From JADJLQ01 sp964405735 (lineage in GTDB: Bacteria; Bacteroidota; Bacteroidia; Chitinophagales; Saprospiraceae), in contig CAYOPD010000002.1 in assembly GCA_964405735.1 (NCBI GenBank), positions 1-64,000 of the forward strand: DNA of 64,000 nucleotides. The letters run 5' to 3'. Below, piece by piece: positions 25,684 to 34,884 of this stretch. A model generated the notes under the pieces. It had not been told where the DNA came from. It ran no database searches and worked only from the letters and a program-made list of their open reading frames with translations. Each line of letters starts with the position of its first letter. Positions within the stretch are counted from its first letter, which is position 1. Made by a program: the position numbers and the translations under genes.

Positions 25684-25996
25684 TATTTTATTGAAGATAT
25701 TCAGGCGTGACCAATGGATAAATGGTTTTGTCTCCGGACTGTTTGTCCCGGTGGTCCTGTTTGCAGGCCTGCTTTACCTTTCCGAATCCATTGGAAAACT
25801 GGCGGCAGGAAGTGAAAATCAATCCATCCACCTTTTACGGCCAAGGACCCTGGCCCTGCTGGCGCTTTTTTCCAATATGGTACTGATGCAATCGTTCAAA
25901 AGCCTTCGCTGGAACCAAAGCATGAGGGGAATAGCCGTCTCGACCTTTATCTGCGTGGCTTTATGGGTGCTTAAATACGCCGGCGAATTGTTTTGA
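25676..25996 (+). CDS. Small three-pass membrane protein
   Basis: Hypothetical protein of 106 residues from the ATG at 25676, which overlaps the end of surE by 8 bases. Three hydrophobic segments at about 14-34, 47-67 and 78-100 suggest an inner-membrane protein with short loops. I recognise no family. Position between surE and lpxB, with 20 bases to lpxB, implies coexpression; a link to envelope biogenesis is only contextual. Confidence 0.65.
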   Translation: MSNILLKIFRRDQWINGFVSGLFVPVVLFAGLLYLSESIGKLAAGSENQSIHLLRPRTLALLALFSNMVLMQSFKSLRWNQSMRGIAVSTFICVALWVLKYAGELF

Positions 25997-26016
25997 TTTG
26001 AAGCCATGAACATCCA

Positions 26017-27120
26017 ATGAAATATTATATCATTTCAGGGGAAGCCTCAGGTGACCTTCACGGGTCCAACCTGGTAAAACAGGTCCGGCTGTTGGATGAG
26101 GAAGCTGAAATCCGGGCCTGGGGTGGCGACCTGATGGAGGCGGCAGGGGCAAAAATCGTCAAACATTACAAGGACCTCGCCTTCATGGGTTTTGTTGAAG
26201 TCATCCAGAATATCAGGACCATCAGCCGCAATTTTAAGCTTTGCAAGGAAGACCTTCTGGATTTCAATCCGCATGCCCTGATCCTCATCGATTATCCCGG
26301 ATTTAACCTCCGGATCGCGGAATGGGCTAAAAAAAAAGGCTTCCGCATATTCTATTACATTTCCCCTCAACTCTGGGCCTGGAAACCGGGAAGGGTAAAG
26401 ATCATTCAATCCTGCGTCGAACAACTATATACCATCCTCCCTTTTGAAAATGAATTTTATAAAAAATACCAGGTCTATCCGGAATTTGTAGGACATCCCT
26501 TGCTGGAGAGCACCGAACGATTTTACCCGGATCATATCGTCGAGGAGGAACTTAAAGGTAAAAAAGTTATGGCCTTATTGCCCGGCAGCCGGAAACAGGA
26601 AATTACAAGAATCCTACCCGTCCTGCTCCGGGCACTGGATGGGTTCCCTGACTTCACCCCGGTCATTGCAGCGGCTCCCGCACAAGCTCTTTCTCTCTAT
26701 GAAGAAATCGTAAAGGCCCATGGCAAGGCCGGTATCCGCATCTATCACAATCATACTTATTCCTTGTTATGCCTGGCCCGCCTGGCCTGGGTGAGTTCGG
26801 GGACAGCAACTCTTGAAACCGCCCTTTTCCGGGTACCCCAGGTCGTCTGTTATGCGGGAAATCCCATTTCCTACCAAATTGCGAAACGGCTGATCCGTGT
26901 AAAATACATCTCCCTGGTCAACCTTATTCTAGATTACCCCTTATTACCGGAACTGATCCAACACGACCTGACTCCGGAAAAGCTGATCGCTACTACAAAA
27001 AAGCTGGATCCTGTGCTGATTGCTGAAGAATACCACAAACTCCATGACCTGCTCAAACCGGCAAACGCGTCCGCACGGGTAGCGGCCTCCATCATCAATA
27101 AACTCAACTTTAAGCCATGA
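26017..27120 (+). CDS. lpxB: Lipid-A-disaccharide synthase
   Basis: GT19 glycosyltransferase of 367 residues that joins UDP-diacylglucosamine and lipid X to form the lipid A disaccharide at the inner face of the inner membrane. The N-terminal YIISGEASGDLHGSNL, FMGFVEVI, YYISPQLWAWKPGRV and LLPGSRKQEI blocks are all diagnostic. It shows that the organism makes lipid A, consistent with the LptF/G permease and GDP-heptose genes here. The stop overlaps the next start by four bases (ATGA). Confidence 0.96.
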   Translation: MKYYIISGEASGDLHGSNLVKQVRLLDEEAEIRAWGGDLMEAAGAKIVKHYKDLAFMGFVEVIQNIRTISRNFKLCKEDLLDFNPHALILIDYPGFNLRIAEWAKKKGFRIFYYISPQLWAWKPGRVKIIQSCVEQLYTILPFENEFYKKYQVYPEFVGHPLLESTERFYPDHIVEEELKGKKVMALLPGSRKQEITRILPVLLRALDGFPDFTPVIAAAPAQALSLYEEIVKAHGKAGIRIYHNHTYSLLCLARLAWVSSGTATLETALFRVPQVVCYAGNPISYQIAKRLIRVKYISLVNLILDYPLLPELIQHDLTPEKLIATTKKLDPVLIAEEYHKLHDLLKPANASARVAASIINKLNFKP

Positions 27121-27602
27121 AAAAATTTCCGGCCCTCCTCCTCTTCATCTCTTTCAGTTTAATTTTCGCCTGTCAGAAAACATCCACCATCTATCTGGTG
27201 CGACATGCGGAGAAGGCGGATACGAGCAGGGACCCTGACCTGAGTGAGATCGGTCAAAAAAGGGCCGAAAAGCTTGCCGCCATTTTGTCCAATGAAAACA
27301 TCAAGCACATTTATTCTACAAATTTTAAAAGGACCCGGCAGACTGCTGCCCCCCTGAGCCGCAAACAAGGGGTTGAGGTCCTCCTTTATGCGCAGGATAC
27401 CTTGAACGCCTTCGCGGATGGATTGAGAAAACTGGAAGGCAATACCCTGGTCGTCGGACACAGCAATTCCACGCTCAGTCTCATGGATGCCATGGGCATC
27501 AAATACAGCATATCCAAAATTGATGAGTCGGATTACTCCAACCTGTTTAAGATCAGGAAAAAAGCTAAACGTTTTACCGGACTGGAAGAGCTGAAGTTTT
27601 AA
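27117..27602 (+). CDS. SixA-like histidine phosphatase lipoprotein
   Basis: Protein of 161 residues with a lipoprotein-type signal ending LIFAC (Cys19). The mature part is a histidine-phosphatase (phosphoglycerate mutase-like) domain: YLVRHAEKAD carries the catalytic RH (R29, H30), and VVGHSNS the second His. Substrate unknown; the exported location rules out a cytoplasmic SixA phospho-signalling role. It overlaps lpxB by four bases and converges on the FKBP gene with only six bases between stops. Confidence 0.8.
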   Translation: MKKFPALLLFISFSLIFACQKTSTIYLVRHAEKADTSRDPDLSEIGQKRAEKLAAILSNENIKHIYSTNFKRTRQTAAPLSRKQGVEVLLYAQDTLNAFADGLRKLEGNTLVVGHSNSTLSLMDAMGIKYSISKIDESDYSNLFKIRKKAKRFTGLEELKF

Positions 27603-27608
27603 TGTAAA

Positions 27609-28058
27609 CTACCTGACGTCGACCAGTTCCACATTAAAAACCAGTACGCTGTTTGGCGGAATCGGGCCCACCGAACTGGTTCCATATCCCATGCTGCTGG
27701 GCACCAGCAACAGAATCTCGCCCCCTTCTTTGATCAGCGGAATACCGATCTGCCATCCTATTATCAGCTGACCCAGTAAAAAAGTTGCCGGGGTGGTCGT
27801 GGTCCCGTCAAATTGTTGCCCGTTGGTCAGATAGCCTTTATAATGTACGCTCACGCTGTCTGTTAAAGCAGGTTTTTCACCGTTCCCGGGCTTGATAATC
27901 TGATAATAAAGCCCTGACTCGTGTTTGACGGCCTGGATGTTATGGGCCTTGATATAATCCCGGATAATGTCATCATCCTGTTCAAACTGGCTGGGTTCAA
28001 GACACCGGGTAAGTCCCAGGATAACCAGAGCGCCTAAAACATATAAAGATATTTTCAT
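27609..28058 (-). CDS. FKBP-type peptidyl-prolyl isomerase, exported
   Basis: Protein of 149 residues with a hydrophobic signal (about 1-18) ending GLTRC, a possible but imperfect lipobox because of Arg before Cys19. The FKBP domain fills the C-terminal half: DSVSVHYKGYLTNGQQFDGT, then LIIGWQIGIPLIKEGGEI and the flap-tail IPPNSVLVFNVELVDV. It should catalyse proline isomerisation in the periplasm. Third gene of the dusB-cca-FKBP operon, 12 bases after cca. Confidence 0.88.
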   Translation of the reverse strand: MKISLYVLGALVILGLTRCLEPSQFEQDDDIIRDYIKAHNIQAVKHESGLYYQIIKPGNGEKPALTDSVSVHYKGYLTNGQQFDGTTTTPATFLLGQLIIGWQIGIPLIKEGGEILLLVPSSMGYGTSSVGPIPPNSVLVFNVELVDVR

Positions 28059-28070
28059 TGTATTTAAAGA

Positions 28071-29495
28071 TTAGATAGATTGTAACGGTTTCAGGCCCAT
28101 GCGGGCTGCTTCCTCCATCATAAAAGTTCTTGCCTGCAGGTAATCGTTTTCGATTTTCCCATCCAGGATGGCTTCCCGGATAGCGGTTTTGATCTGACCG
28201 ACCTGGAGGGAAGGTTTTAGTCCAAAGGTATCCATGATTTCCTGCCCGTCGATGGGTGGTTGCCAGTTGCGAAGCTGGTCTTTTTGTTCGATCTCCACCA
28301 TCCTGGAACGGACCATCTGGTAATTTTCCAGGATGGTCCTGACTTTTTCCGGTTTTTTGCTGGTAATATCAGCCTCGCAGAGGATCATCAGGTCATCCAC
28401 GTCCTCACCCGCTTCAAAGAGCACCCGGCGTATGGCACTGTCGGTGATTTCCTCTTTGGTCAGGCTGATCGGGCGCAGATGAAGGCGTACCAGGTTCTGT
28501 ACATATTTTAAGCGGTGATCCCCGGGCAGCCGCAGTCTTTTGAAAATACGGGGCAACATGCTTGCTCCTAATAGATCATGTCCATGAAAGGTCCAGCCCT
28601 GCTTTCCGTTGAATCGTTTGGTCGCCGGTTTGCCGATATCATGGAAAAGCGCTGCCCAGCGAAGCCAGATATTGTCCGATTTCAGGGCTACGTTGTCGAG
28701 AACCATGAGGGTATGGTAAAAATTATCTTTATGTCCTTTGCCATCTTTGTATTCCACTCCTTCGAGGGCGGTCAGTTCGGGCAGAAAATGTTTAAGAAGG
28801 CCCGCCTGGTGCAAAAGTTTGAAACCCACGGAAGGCTGGCTGCAGCAAAGTATTTTTTCGAGCTCTGTGCAGATTCGTTCCATGGAAATAATGCTGATCC
28901 GGTCGGCGGTCTGCTGAATGCCCTGGAAAGTATGGGCATCAATGTGATACCCGAGCTGACTCGCAAAGCGGACGGCACGAAGCATGCGAAGCGGATCATC
29001 GGAGAAAGTACGTTCCGGTTCCAGAGGCGTTTTGATCAGCTTCATTTCCAGGTGTTTCATACCATCGAAAAGGTCGATCAACTGGCCGAAATCTTCATCA
29101 TTGAGGCTGAAGGCCATGGCATTGATGGTAAAGTCCCTTCGCCGCAGGTCATCCTCCAGGCTGCCGTCTTCCACCATCGGCTTCCTGGAATCTTCCCGGT
29201 AGGACTCTTTACGGGCTCCTACAAATTCGAGGTCAAATTCACCGTGGATGATCTGGGCCGTCCCAAACCGCTGGAAGATGCTGATCCGGGGTATGGGATA
29301 AAGTCGTCCGGCCACTTCCTGGGCAAGGGCGATCCCATTGCCTACCGCCAGAAAATCAATATCGGGAGAGGCCCGGCCAAGCAGTTTGTCCCGGACATAT
29401 CCCCCCACCACATAACAGGGAATATCCAGGCTGGCAGCGGATTCCCGGACTACCTGGAAAATCTTTTTTTCGGACGGGCTAAGGCTGAAGATCAC
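28071..29495 (-). CDS. CCA tRNA nucleotidyltransferase / poly(A) polymerase family with HD domain
   Basis: Class II nucleotidyltransferase of 474 residues. The head contains GGYVRD, the catalytic DID of ASPDIDFLAVG and RRDFTINAMAF. A central HD domain has HTLMVLDNVALK and ALFHDIGKPAT. It probably adds or repairs the CCA end of tRNAs. The start codon is GTG at 29495; no better ATG is available. It lies 25 bases after dusB. The split between CCA-adding and poly(A) enzymes cannot be made by eye, but HD-containing forms are usually the CCA enzyme. Confidence 0.88.
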   Translation of the reverse strand: MIFSLSPSEKKIFQVVRESAASLDIPCYVVGGYVRDKLLGRASPDIDFLAVGNGIALAQEVAGRLYPIPRISIFQRFGTAQIIHGEFDLEFVGARKESYREDSRKPMVEDGSLEDDLRRRDFTINAMAFSLNDEDFGQLIDLFDGMKHLEMKLIKTPLEPERTFSDDPLRMLRAVRFASQLGYHIDAHTFQGIQQTADRISIISMERICTELEKILCCSQPSVGFKLLHQAGLLKHFLPELTALEGVEYKDGKGHKDNFYHTLMVLDNVALKSDNIWLRWAALFHDIGKPATKRFNGKQGWTFHGHDLLGASMLPRIFKRLRLPGDHRLKYVQNLVRLHLRPISLTKEEITDSAIRRVLFEAGEDVDDLMILCEADITSKKPEKVRTILENYQMVRSRMVEIEQKDQLRNWQPPIDGQEIMDTFGLKPSLQVGQIKTAIREAILDGKIENDYLQARTFMMEEAARMGLKPLQSI

Positions 29496-29520
29496 GGTTT
29501 CCGCTAAAAAATCAGTGAAG

Positions 29521-30522
29521 TTAAACAGTCATGGTTTCACGGGTTTGCAATACATATCCATAGAGTTCTTCCAGAATTTCAAGGACTCCTGGGCCTTCCG
29601 GTTCAAGGACCAGCCTCTCGCGGAAGGGTTTGATGCCTTCAATGCCCCTGAAATAATTTTTGTAATGCCTTCTCATTTCAAGTACCCCGAGTTTGGGCCC
29701 TTTCCAGCGTATGGAAAAATCGAGATGGGCTTTCACCGCCTCGATACGTTCTTCCAGGCTTGGGGGATCCAGGATTTCTCCATGGATTAGGTAGTGTTTG
29801 ATCTCCCTGAAAATCCAGGGATGTCCGATGCTGGCCCTGCCGATCATGATGCCGTCCGGGCCGTACCGTTCTTTGTATTCTTTTGCTTTTTGCGGGCTAT
29901 CGATATCGCCGTTGCCAAAAACAGGGATATGAATGGAAGGATCATTTTTGATCCGTGCGATATGGGTCCAGTCGGCTTCCCCTTTGTACATCTGGGACCG
30001 GGTGCGGGCATGAATGCTAATGGCTTGTATTCCGGTATCCTGAAGCCTTTTGACCACTTCATCAATTTTAATGGAATTTGCGTCCCAGCCCAACCTTGTT
30101 TTGACGGTCACCGGCAAATGGGTATGTTCCACAACGGCTTTGGTGAGCGCTACCATTTTGGGGATATCCTTTAAAATACCAGCCCCCGCATCCCTGCAAA
30201 CCACATTGTGGACAGGGCATCCGTAATTGATATCGAGGATCTCCGGCCCGGCTTCCTCCACCAGTGGGATGGCACGGAGCATGGAATCCATTTCGCCTCC
30301 AAAGATCTGAATGCCAATGGGGCGTTCTTCGGGGTAAATATCCAGTTTCTGCAAGCTTTTGGCGGCATCCCGGATCAGGCCTTCCACCGAAATAAATTCA
30401 GTATAAAGCAGATCGCATCCCTGCATTTTGCAAAGGGCCCGGAAGGGCGGGTCGCTCACATCCTCCATGGGGGCGAGCAGGATGGGAAAATCACCCAATT
30501 CGATATCTGCGATTCTGACCAT
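29521..30522 (-). CDS. dusB: tRNA-dihydrouridine synthase
   Basis: FMN-dependent reductase of 333 residues that makes dihydrouridine in tRNA. ILAPMEDVSDPPFR opens the TIM barrel; INYGCPVHNVVCRDAGAGI holds the catalytic Cys region, and HARTRSQMYKGEADW, VFGNGDID and MIGRASIGHPWIFR are the FMN/tRNA loops of the DusB group. I start at the ATG at 30522; the TTG at 30534 lies inside the -7 box. First gene of an operon with cca and FKBP. Confidence 0.93.
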   Translation of the reverse strand: MVRIADIELGDFPILLAPMEDVSDPPFRALCKMQGCDLLYTEFISVEGLIRDAAKSLQKLDIYPEERPIGIQIFGGEMDSMLRAIPLVEEAGPEILDINYGCPVHNVVCRDAGAGILKDIPKMVALTKAVVEHTHLPVTVKTRLGWDANSIKIDEVVKRLQDTGIQAISIHARTRSQMYKGEADWTHIARIKNDPSIHIPVFGNGDIDSPQKAKEYKERYGPDGIMIGRASIGHPWIFREIKHYLIHGEILDPPSLEERIEAVKAHLDFSIRWKGPKLGVLEMRRHYKNYFRGIEGIKPFRERLVLEPEGPGVLEILEELYGYVLQTRETMTV

Positions 30523-30531
30523 TTGGACCGG

Positions 30532-30539
30532 CAAAGATA
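30532..30539 (-). promoter_or_regulatory. -7 promoter box of dusB
   Basis: TATCTTTG on the minus strand matches TAnnTTTG, nine bases before the dusB ATG at 30522. It implies a very short 5' leader and excludes the upstream TTG as start codon. Confidence 0.5.
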
Positions 30540-30609
30540 CGATTCAGGCTGGTCATATACCATAAATCAATATTTCAAACTATATTGTTCGGCAAATCCT
30601 TTAAGTCCA

Positions 30610-31923
30610 ATGGAAATGATGGTCATCGTCTGCTTTATAGTAGGCTACCTCCTGATCGTATTTGAACATCCGTTAAAAATGGATAAGACCATTCCAGCCC
30701 TCCTGATGGGAATCCTTTGCTGGACATTGATCTCGGTTGGGGGACTGGATGTTTTCGGAGCTGAGGCTTCCGGCGATCATGATGTAAACAACATCGTTCT
30801 GCATCATCTTTCCAAAATTGCAGAGATCCTGATCTTCCTGATCGGCGCCATGACCATCGTTGAACTGGTTGATTTGCACAAAGGTTTTGCGGTGATCACC
30901 AACCGGATCCGGACCACGGATAAACGAAAATTATTGTGGATCATTTCCTGGCTCGCTTTTTTCCTCTCCTCCGTACTGGATAATTTGACCACCACCATCG
31001 TCTTTATTTCTTTACTGAGAAAATTGATCCGGGACCGGAATGAACGGATCTGGTATGTTTCTTTCGTGATCATTGCTGCCAATGCCGGGGGAGCCTGGAC
31101 CCCAATCGGGGATGTGACCACCACCATGCTTTGGATTGCCGGCAAAGTGAGTACTTATTTATTGATTATAAACCTGGCTATCCCTTCCATCCTCTGCCTG
31201 GGCCTGCCTTTGTTTATTGCGAGTTTTCTGAAGGCATTCCAGGGCCAGATCAGCAGTATGCACAGTGCAGATACCAAAGACCTTGAACGGGAAAAATTAC
31301 TGAGCAGCAAAATCATGTTGATTGCCGGAGTGGGCGCACTTGTTTTTGTTCCGATCTTTAAAACCGTCACCCACCTTCCCCCCTGGATGGGCATGATGCT
31401 GGGCCTTTCCATCGTATGGTTGATCTCGGAATACATCCATCCCGAGGAGGACTTTACGGAGGACCGGAGGCATAAATACACGGTTCGTCATGCCCTCTCC
31501 CGGATCGAACTATCCAGCATTCTGTTTTTCCTGGGCATTCTTATGGCCATTTCGGCACTCGAATCATTGGGTAAACTCGCGCAACTTGCTCAATATATGA
31601 ACAGGGTGATCCCGAACCAGGACATTGTAGCCACCGTGATTGGCATCATGTCAGCGGTCATTGACAATGTACCCCTCGTGGCAGCGACAATTGGGATGTA
31701 CGAACTTCCTATGGATGCTAAAATGTGGCATTTTATTGCCTTCAGTGCAGGTACTGGAGGAAGTATGCTCATCATCGGATCCGCGGCCGGGGTGGCTGCC
31801 ATGGGCATGGAAAAAATTGATTTTATATGGTATCTCAAACGCATTGCCTGGCTGGCCGCGATCGGGTTTTTCGCAGGTTGTGCGGCGACCAGCCTCATCC
31901 ACCTCATCCTGCACGAAGGTTAA
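30610..31923 (+). CDS. nhaD: NhaD-type Na+/H+ antiporter, first copy
   Basis: Inner-membrane antiporter of 437 residues, IT superfamily, with about 11-13 hydrophobic segments. The conserved LDNLTTTIVFISLLRKLI and NAGGAWTPIGDVTTTMLW blocks, and their counterpart IDNVPLVAA in the second half, mark the NhaD family. The frame is open about 400 bases further upstream, but that part is antisense to dusB; the hydrophobic N-terminus begins at the ATG at 30610. A second nhaD follows after 97 bases. It exports Na+ (or Li+) in exchange for H+. Confidence 0.92.
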   Translation: MEMMVIVCFIVGYLLIVFEHPLKMDKTIPALLMGILCWTLISVGGLDVFGAEASGDHDVNNIVLHHLSKIAEILIFLIGAMTIVELVDLHKGFAVITNRIRTTDKRKLLWIISWLAFFLSSVLDNLTTTIVFISLLRKLIRDRNERIWYVSFVIIAANAGGAWTPIGDVTTTMLWIAGKVSTYLLIINLAIPSILCLGLPLFIASFLKAFQGQISSMHSADTKDLEREKLLSSKIMLIAGVGALVFVPIFKTVTHLPPWMGMMLGLSIVWLISEYIHPEEDFTEDRRHKYTVRHALSRIELSSILFFLGILMAISALESLGKLAQLAQYMNRVIPNQDIVATVIGIMSAVIDNVPLVAATIGMYELPMDAKMWHFIAFSAGTGGSMLIIGSAAGVAAMGMEKIDFIWYLKRIAWLAAIGFFAGCAATSLIHLILHEG

Positions 31924-32020
31924 AAATACAATCTCTTGTTTTTTGTTATATTGCAGCCAAACGCGGATCCTGCATGGTGATGCCCGGGCCGGTAAACCAA
32001 AAGATGAAATTGTTGGATAG

Positions 32021-33328
32021 ATGGAATGGCTGATCATTTTAAGTTTTGTTATAGGTTACCTGTTAATCGTTTTCGAACATCCCCTTAAACTGGACAAAGC
32101 CATTCCCGCCCTGTTTATGGGCATCTTTATCTGGACTGTGATTGCATTGAACCACATGCCCCTGATCGATATGTCGGGTGACCATGGGGTGACGGAGGCA
32201 GTGTCGCACCACCTGGGAAAAATCACCGAAATCCTTTTGTTCCTCCTGGGAGCCATGACCATCGTAGAAGCGGTAGACGCTCATCATGGTTTTTCGGTGA
32301 TCACCAACCGGATCAAGACGAAAAATAAAACGCATTTACTCTGGATTATATCAGGTTTGGCCTTTCTGTTATCTTCCATACTTGATAATCTTACCACCAC
32401 CATTGTCCTGGTATCCCTTCTGCGCAAATTAATCTATCGCCGGGAGGAGCGGATCTGGTTTGTTGCTTTTGTGGTAATCGCTGCTAATGCCGGCGGGGCC
32501 TGGTCTCCGATTGGCGATGTAACCACCACCATGCTGTGGATTGCGGAAAAGGTCAGCTCGATGCAGCTTATTGTCAACCTGATCATCCCTTCTGTCCTCT
32601 GCCTGGTCATCCCCTTGTTGGTGGCCAGCAGGATGAAAGTATTCAAAGGCAGTCTGGAGGTATCCGAAGACGAAGAGGAATACTATTCCGGCAAGTCCAG
32701 CGGAATCCAAAGTTCAAAGATCATGTTGATTGCAGGCGTTGGCTCCCTGGTATTTGTTCCTATATTCAAATCGGTTACCCACCTTCCACCCTGGATGGGG
32801 GTGATGTTCGGCCTTGGGGTAGTCTGGCTGGTTACGGAATTTGTGGACCCGGAAATTGACCTGGATGAAACGGACAGGCATAAATATACACTCCGGCATG
32901 CGTTGAGCCGGGTCGAATTGTCCAGTATTCTTTTTTTCCTGGGCATTCTGTTGGCTATCAACGGTTTGGAATCCCTGGGCATACTCAAAAACCTCGCTGT
33001 TAAAATGGACGCCATCATTCCTTCTCAGGATTTAGTGGCCACCCTGATTGGGGTTCTTTCAGCCATCATCGACAATGTACCCCTCGTGGCTGCCGCCATC
33101 GGAATGTACGAAGTGCCTGTGGATCATGAATTGTGGCATTTTATAGCCTTCAGCGCCGGTACCGGTGGAAGCATGTTGGTTATTGGTTCGGCCGCCGGTG
33201 TTGCCGCCATGGGCATGGAAAAAATTGACTTCATCTGGTATCTAAAAAAGATCAGCGGCCTGGCGGCCCTGGGATTTCTGGGTGGTTGTATCTATCTGGC
33301 AGTGGTCAATTACCTCTCTGCGGCTTAA
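32021..33328 (+). CDS. nhaD: NhaD-type Na+/H+ antiporter, second copy
   Basis: Paralogue of the preceding antiporter, 435 residues, nearly identical in length and clearly a tandem duplicate: the FEHPLK...KAIPAL start, DNLTTTIVLVSLLRKLI, NAGGAWSPIGDVTTTMLW and HFIAFSAGTGGSM blocks align without gaps. The greatest differences are in the loop after about residue 215, where this copy has an acidic insert (SEDEEEYYS). The two are on one strand 97 bases apart and may form hetero-oligomers or differ in pH/ion range. Confidence 0.92.
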   Translation: MEWLIILSFVIGYLLIVFEHPLKLDKAIPALFMGIFIWTVIALNHMPLIDMSGDHGVTEAVSHHLGKITEILLFLLGAMTIVEAVDAHHGFSVITNRIKTKNKTHLLWIISGLAFLLSSILDNLTTTIVLVSLLRKLIYRREERIWFVAFVVIAANAGGAWSPIGDVTTTMLWIAEKVSSMQLIVNLIIPSVLCLVIPLLVASRMKVFKGSLEVSEDEEEYYSGKSSGIQSSKIMLIAGVGSLVFVPIFKSVTHLPPWMGVMFGLGVVWLVTEFVDPEIDLDETDRHKYTLRHALSRVELSSILFFLGILLAINGLESLGILKNLAVKMDAIIPSQDLVATLIGVLSAIIDNVPLVAAAIGMYEVPVDHELWHFIAFSAGTGGSMLVIGSAAGVAAMGMEKIDFIWYLKKISGLAALGFLGGCIYLAVVNYLSAA

Positions 33329-33333
33329 CTTTG
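33326..33333 (+). promoter_or_regulatory. -7 promoter box of the DUF6340-like gene
   Basis: TAACTTTG matches TAnnTTTG and overlaps the nhaD stop codon (TAA, 33326-33328), 24 bases before the ATG at 33358. Confidence 0.45.
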
Positions 33334-33357
33334 CACCCCGAAACTACATTTCGACAA

Positions 33358-34431
33358 ATGATTGGATATAAAATAAACAGGCTGAGCCTTTTCAGCCTAT
33401 TCTCCCTGGCCATACTTTTTTCCTGTAAACCCAGTGCCAAGCTCCAGGTCCTGCAGCCCGCCGACCTGGTGATTCCTGAACATATCCAGAAGATCGTGCT
33501 GATCGACCGGAGTAAACCCGCCGGAGGTTTCTGGTCGAATGTGGAGAGTGTGCTTACCGGGGAAGAGTACCAGCAGGACAAACAAGGCCGCCGCCGCGCC
33601 ATGGAGGGGCTCAGCGAATTGCTCCAGAAAACACCACGTTTTGCTACTCTTTATTCCAATATCGAAATGACCGGTTCCAAAGGGGGCCGCGAATTTATGA
33701 CTCCCCTGCCCTGGAAGGAAGTGGAGGACATCTGTAAAAGATTCGGAGGGGATGCCCTGGTAGCTATTGAAATGTTTGATTCGGATATTGAATCCTCAAC
33801 CACAAGCCGCAGCGTAAAGGAAAAAGACAAGGATGGAAAAGAAATCACCCGTGTGGTTTTCGACGGACGCCGCCGTGGCAAGGTCAACCTGGGATGGAGG
33901 TTTTACGATCCCAAAGAACGCAGCATCGTGGATGAATACCGCGATACCGATACTGAGGAAGTGACCAGCAGCGGGGCTCCAAGCCAGCAGGCTGCGACGA
34001 ATAACCTGCGGAAATCCTACGAAATCGTTAGGAATATTGCCCATGACCTGGGCGGCAAGTACGGCAAACGAATCGCTCCGGTTTGGATCACTCTTTCCCG
34101 AACCTATTATAAAAACATCAAGGGGGCCAATGAGGATAAATTTGAACAGGCTGCCCGCTATGCCGATGCAGGAGAATGGGCCAAGGCTTCGGAGATCTGG
34201 GAAAAAGTGGCTTCTATCCGTTCCAATGCGGACGCCGCGGGCAAGGCAACATACAACCTCGCTGTTGCGGCGGAAGTCAATGGACAGCTCAACACCGCCC
34301 TTCAATATGCCAGGGATGCTTATACCCAGTTCAGGGATAAAAAAGCTAAAAATTATATTCGCATCCTCGAATTACGTATCCAGGACCTGGAAACCATTCA
34401 GCGGCAAATGCACGAAAAAAAGACGAGCTGA
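33358..34431 (+). CDS. DUF6340-like exported lipoprotein
   Basis: Protein of 357 residues from the ATG at 33358. The N-terminal signal ends ILFSC (about residue 22), a lipobox. The first half (IPEHIQKIVLIDRS, LPWKEVEDICKRFGGDALVAIEMFDSD) and the DGRRRGKVNLGWRFYDPKER stretch look like the Bacteroidota DUF6340 family, whose function is unknown. The C-terminal 110 residues are helical and resemble tetratricopeptide-type repeats (WAKASEIWEKVASI, NTALQYARDAYTQF). It stands alone after the nhaD pair, with its own probable promoter. Confidence 0.7.
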   Translation: MIGYKINRLSLFSLFSLAILFSCKPSAKLQVLQPADLVIPEHIQKIVLIDRSKPAGGFWSNVESVLTGEEYQQDKQGRRRAMEGLSELLQKTPRFATLYSNIEMTGSKGGREFMTPLPWKEVEDICKRFGGDALVAIEMFDSDIESSTTSRSVKEKDKDGKEITRVVFDGRRRGKVNLGWRFYDPKERSIVDEYRDTDTEEVTSSGAPSQQAATNNLRKSYEIVRNIAHDLGGKYGKRIAPVWITLSRTYYKNIKGANEDKFEQAARYADAGEWAKASEIWEKVASIRSNADAAGKATYNLAVAAEVNGQLNTALQYARDAYTQFRDKKAKNYIRILELRIQDLETIQRQMHEKKTS

Positions 34432-34884
34432 GATACTTTTTTGGGCGTCTCCGACGCCTGAATCACACTATTTGAAGATCGAGAATCATAGGGCATCTTC
34501 GATGCCAAAAGCCGCCTAAACTCCGTGAACTCCAACCCTCCGTGCGCCCGTGCGCCTAATGATTGGAAGGAGCAAAGCTCCGACCCTGTAATTCATCAAT
34601 CGCTGTGGGCTATAAAATATAAATGCGGTAGGTGACCTATTTCTTTGTGCCCTTCATGTCCTTTTGGGACCTATAGGAATTATCCCTAAACCCCTTGAAC
34701 TCCAACCCTCCGCGCGACCAATGGCAGGGAGGAGCGAAGCGCCGGCCATAAAATGTAAATTATCAATTGTCGTGAATTATTGTCAGCCCACAGAGGAATC
34801 AATTAAACCCCTAGCAAACTCTTTTCGAACCCATCCTTCCATTTCCAAAAATGTAGTTACCTTGTTATTTCTAAAACGAAGGGA
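34432..34884. repeat. 453-base spacer with short hairpins and an imperfect direct repeat
   Basis: No gene is seen. Three perfect small hairpins with triloops occur: GGCGTC-TCC-GACGCC (34444-34458), GGCATC-TTC-GATGCC (34492-34506) and GGAGC-AAA-GCTCC (34569-34581). A longer unit is repeated imperfectly: TGAACTCCAACCCTCCG at 34526-34542 and again at 34696-34712. Each copy is followed by GGAGG/GGAAGGAGC-type hairpin DNA and by ATAAAATATAAAT or ATAAAATGTAAAT. This looks like nested intergenic repeats. The promoter of the TonB receptor should lie in the last 100 bases, but I see no perfect -7 box. Confidence 0.5.

Noticed and set aside
28578..29507. 309-codon plus-strand open frame
   Set aside because: Antisense to the CCA-adding enzyme gene, with no recognisable motifs.
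30208..30609. N-terminal extension of the first nhaD frame by 134 codons
   Set aside because: It lies antisense to dusB and is not hydrophobic; the second nhaD aligns from the ATG at 30610.
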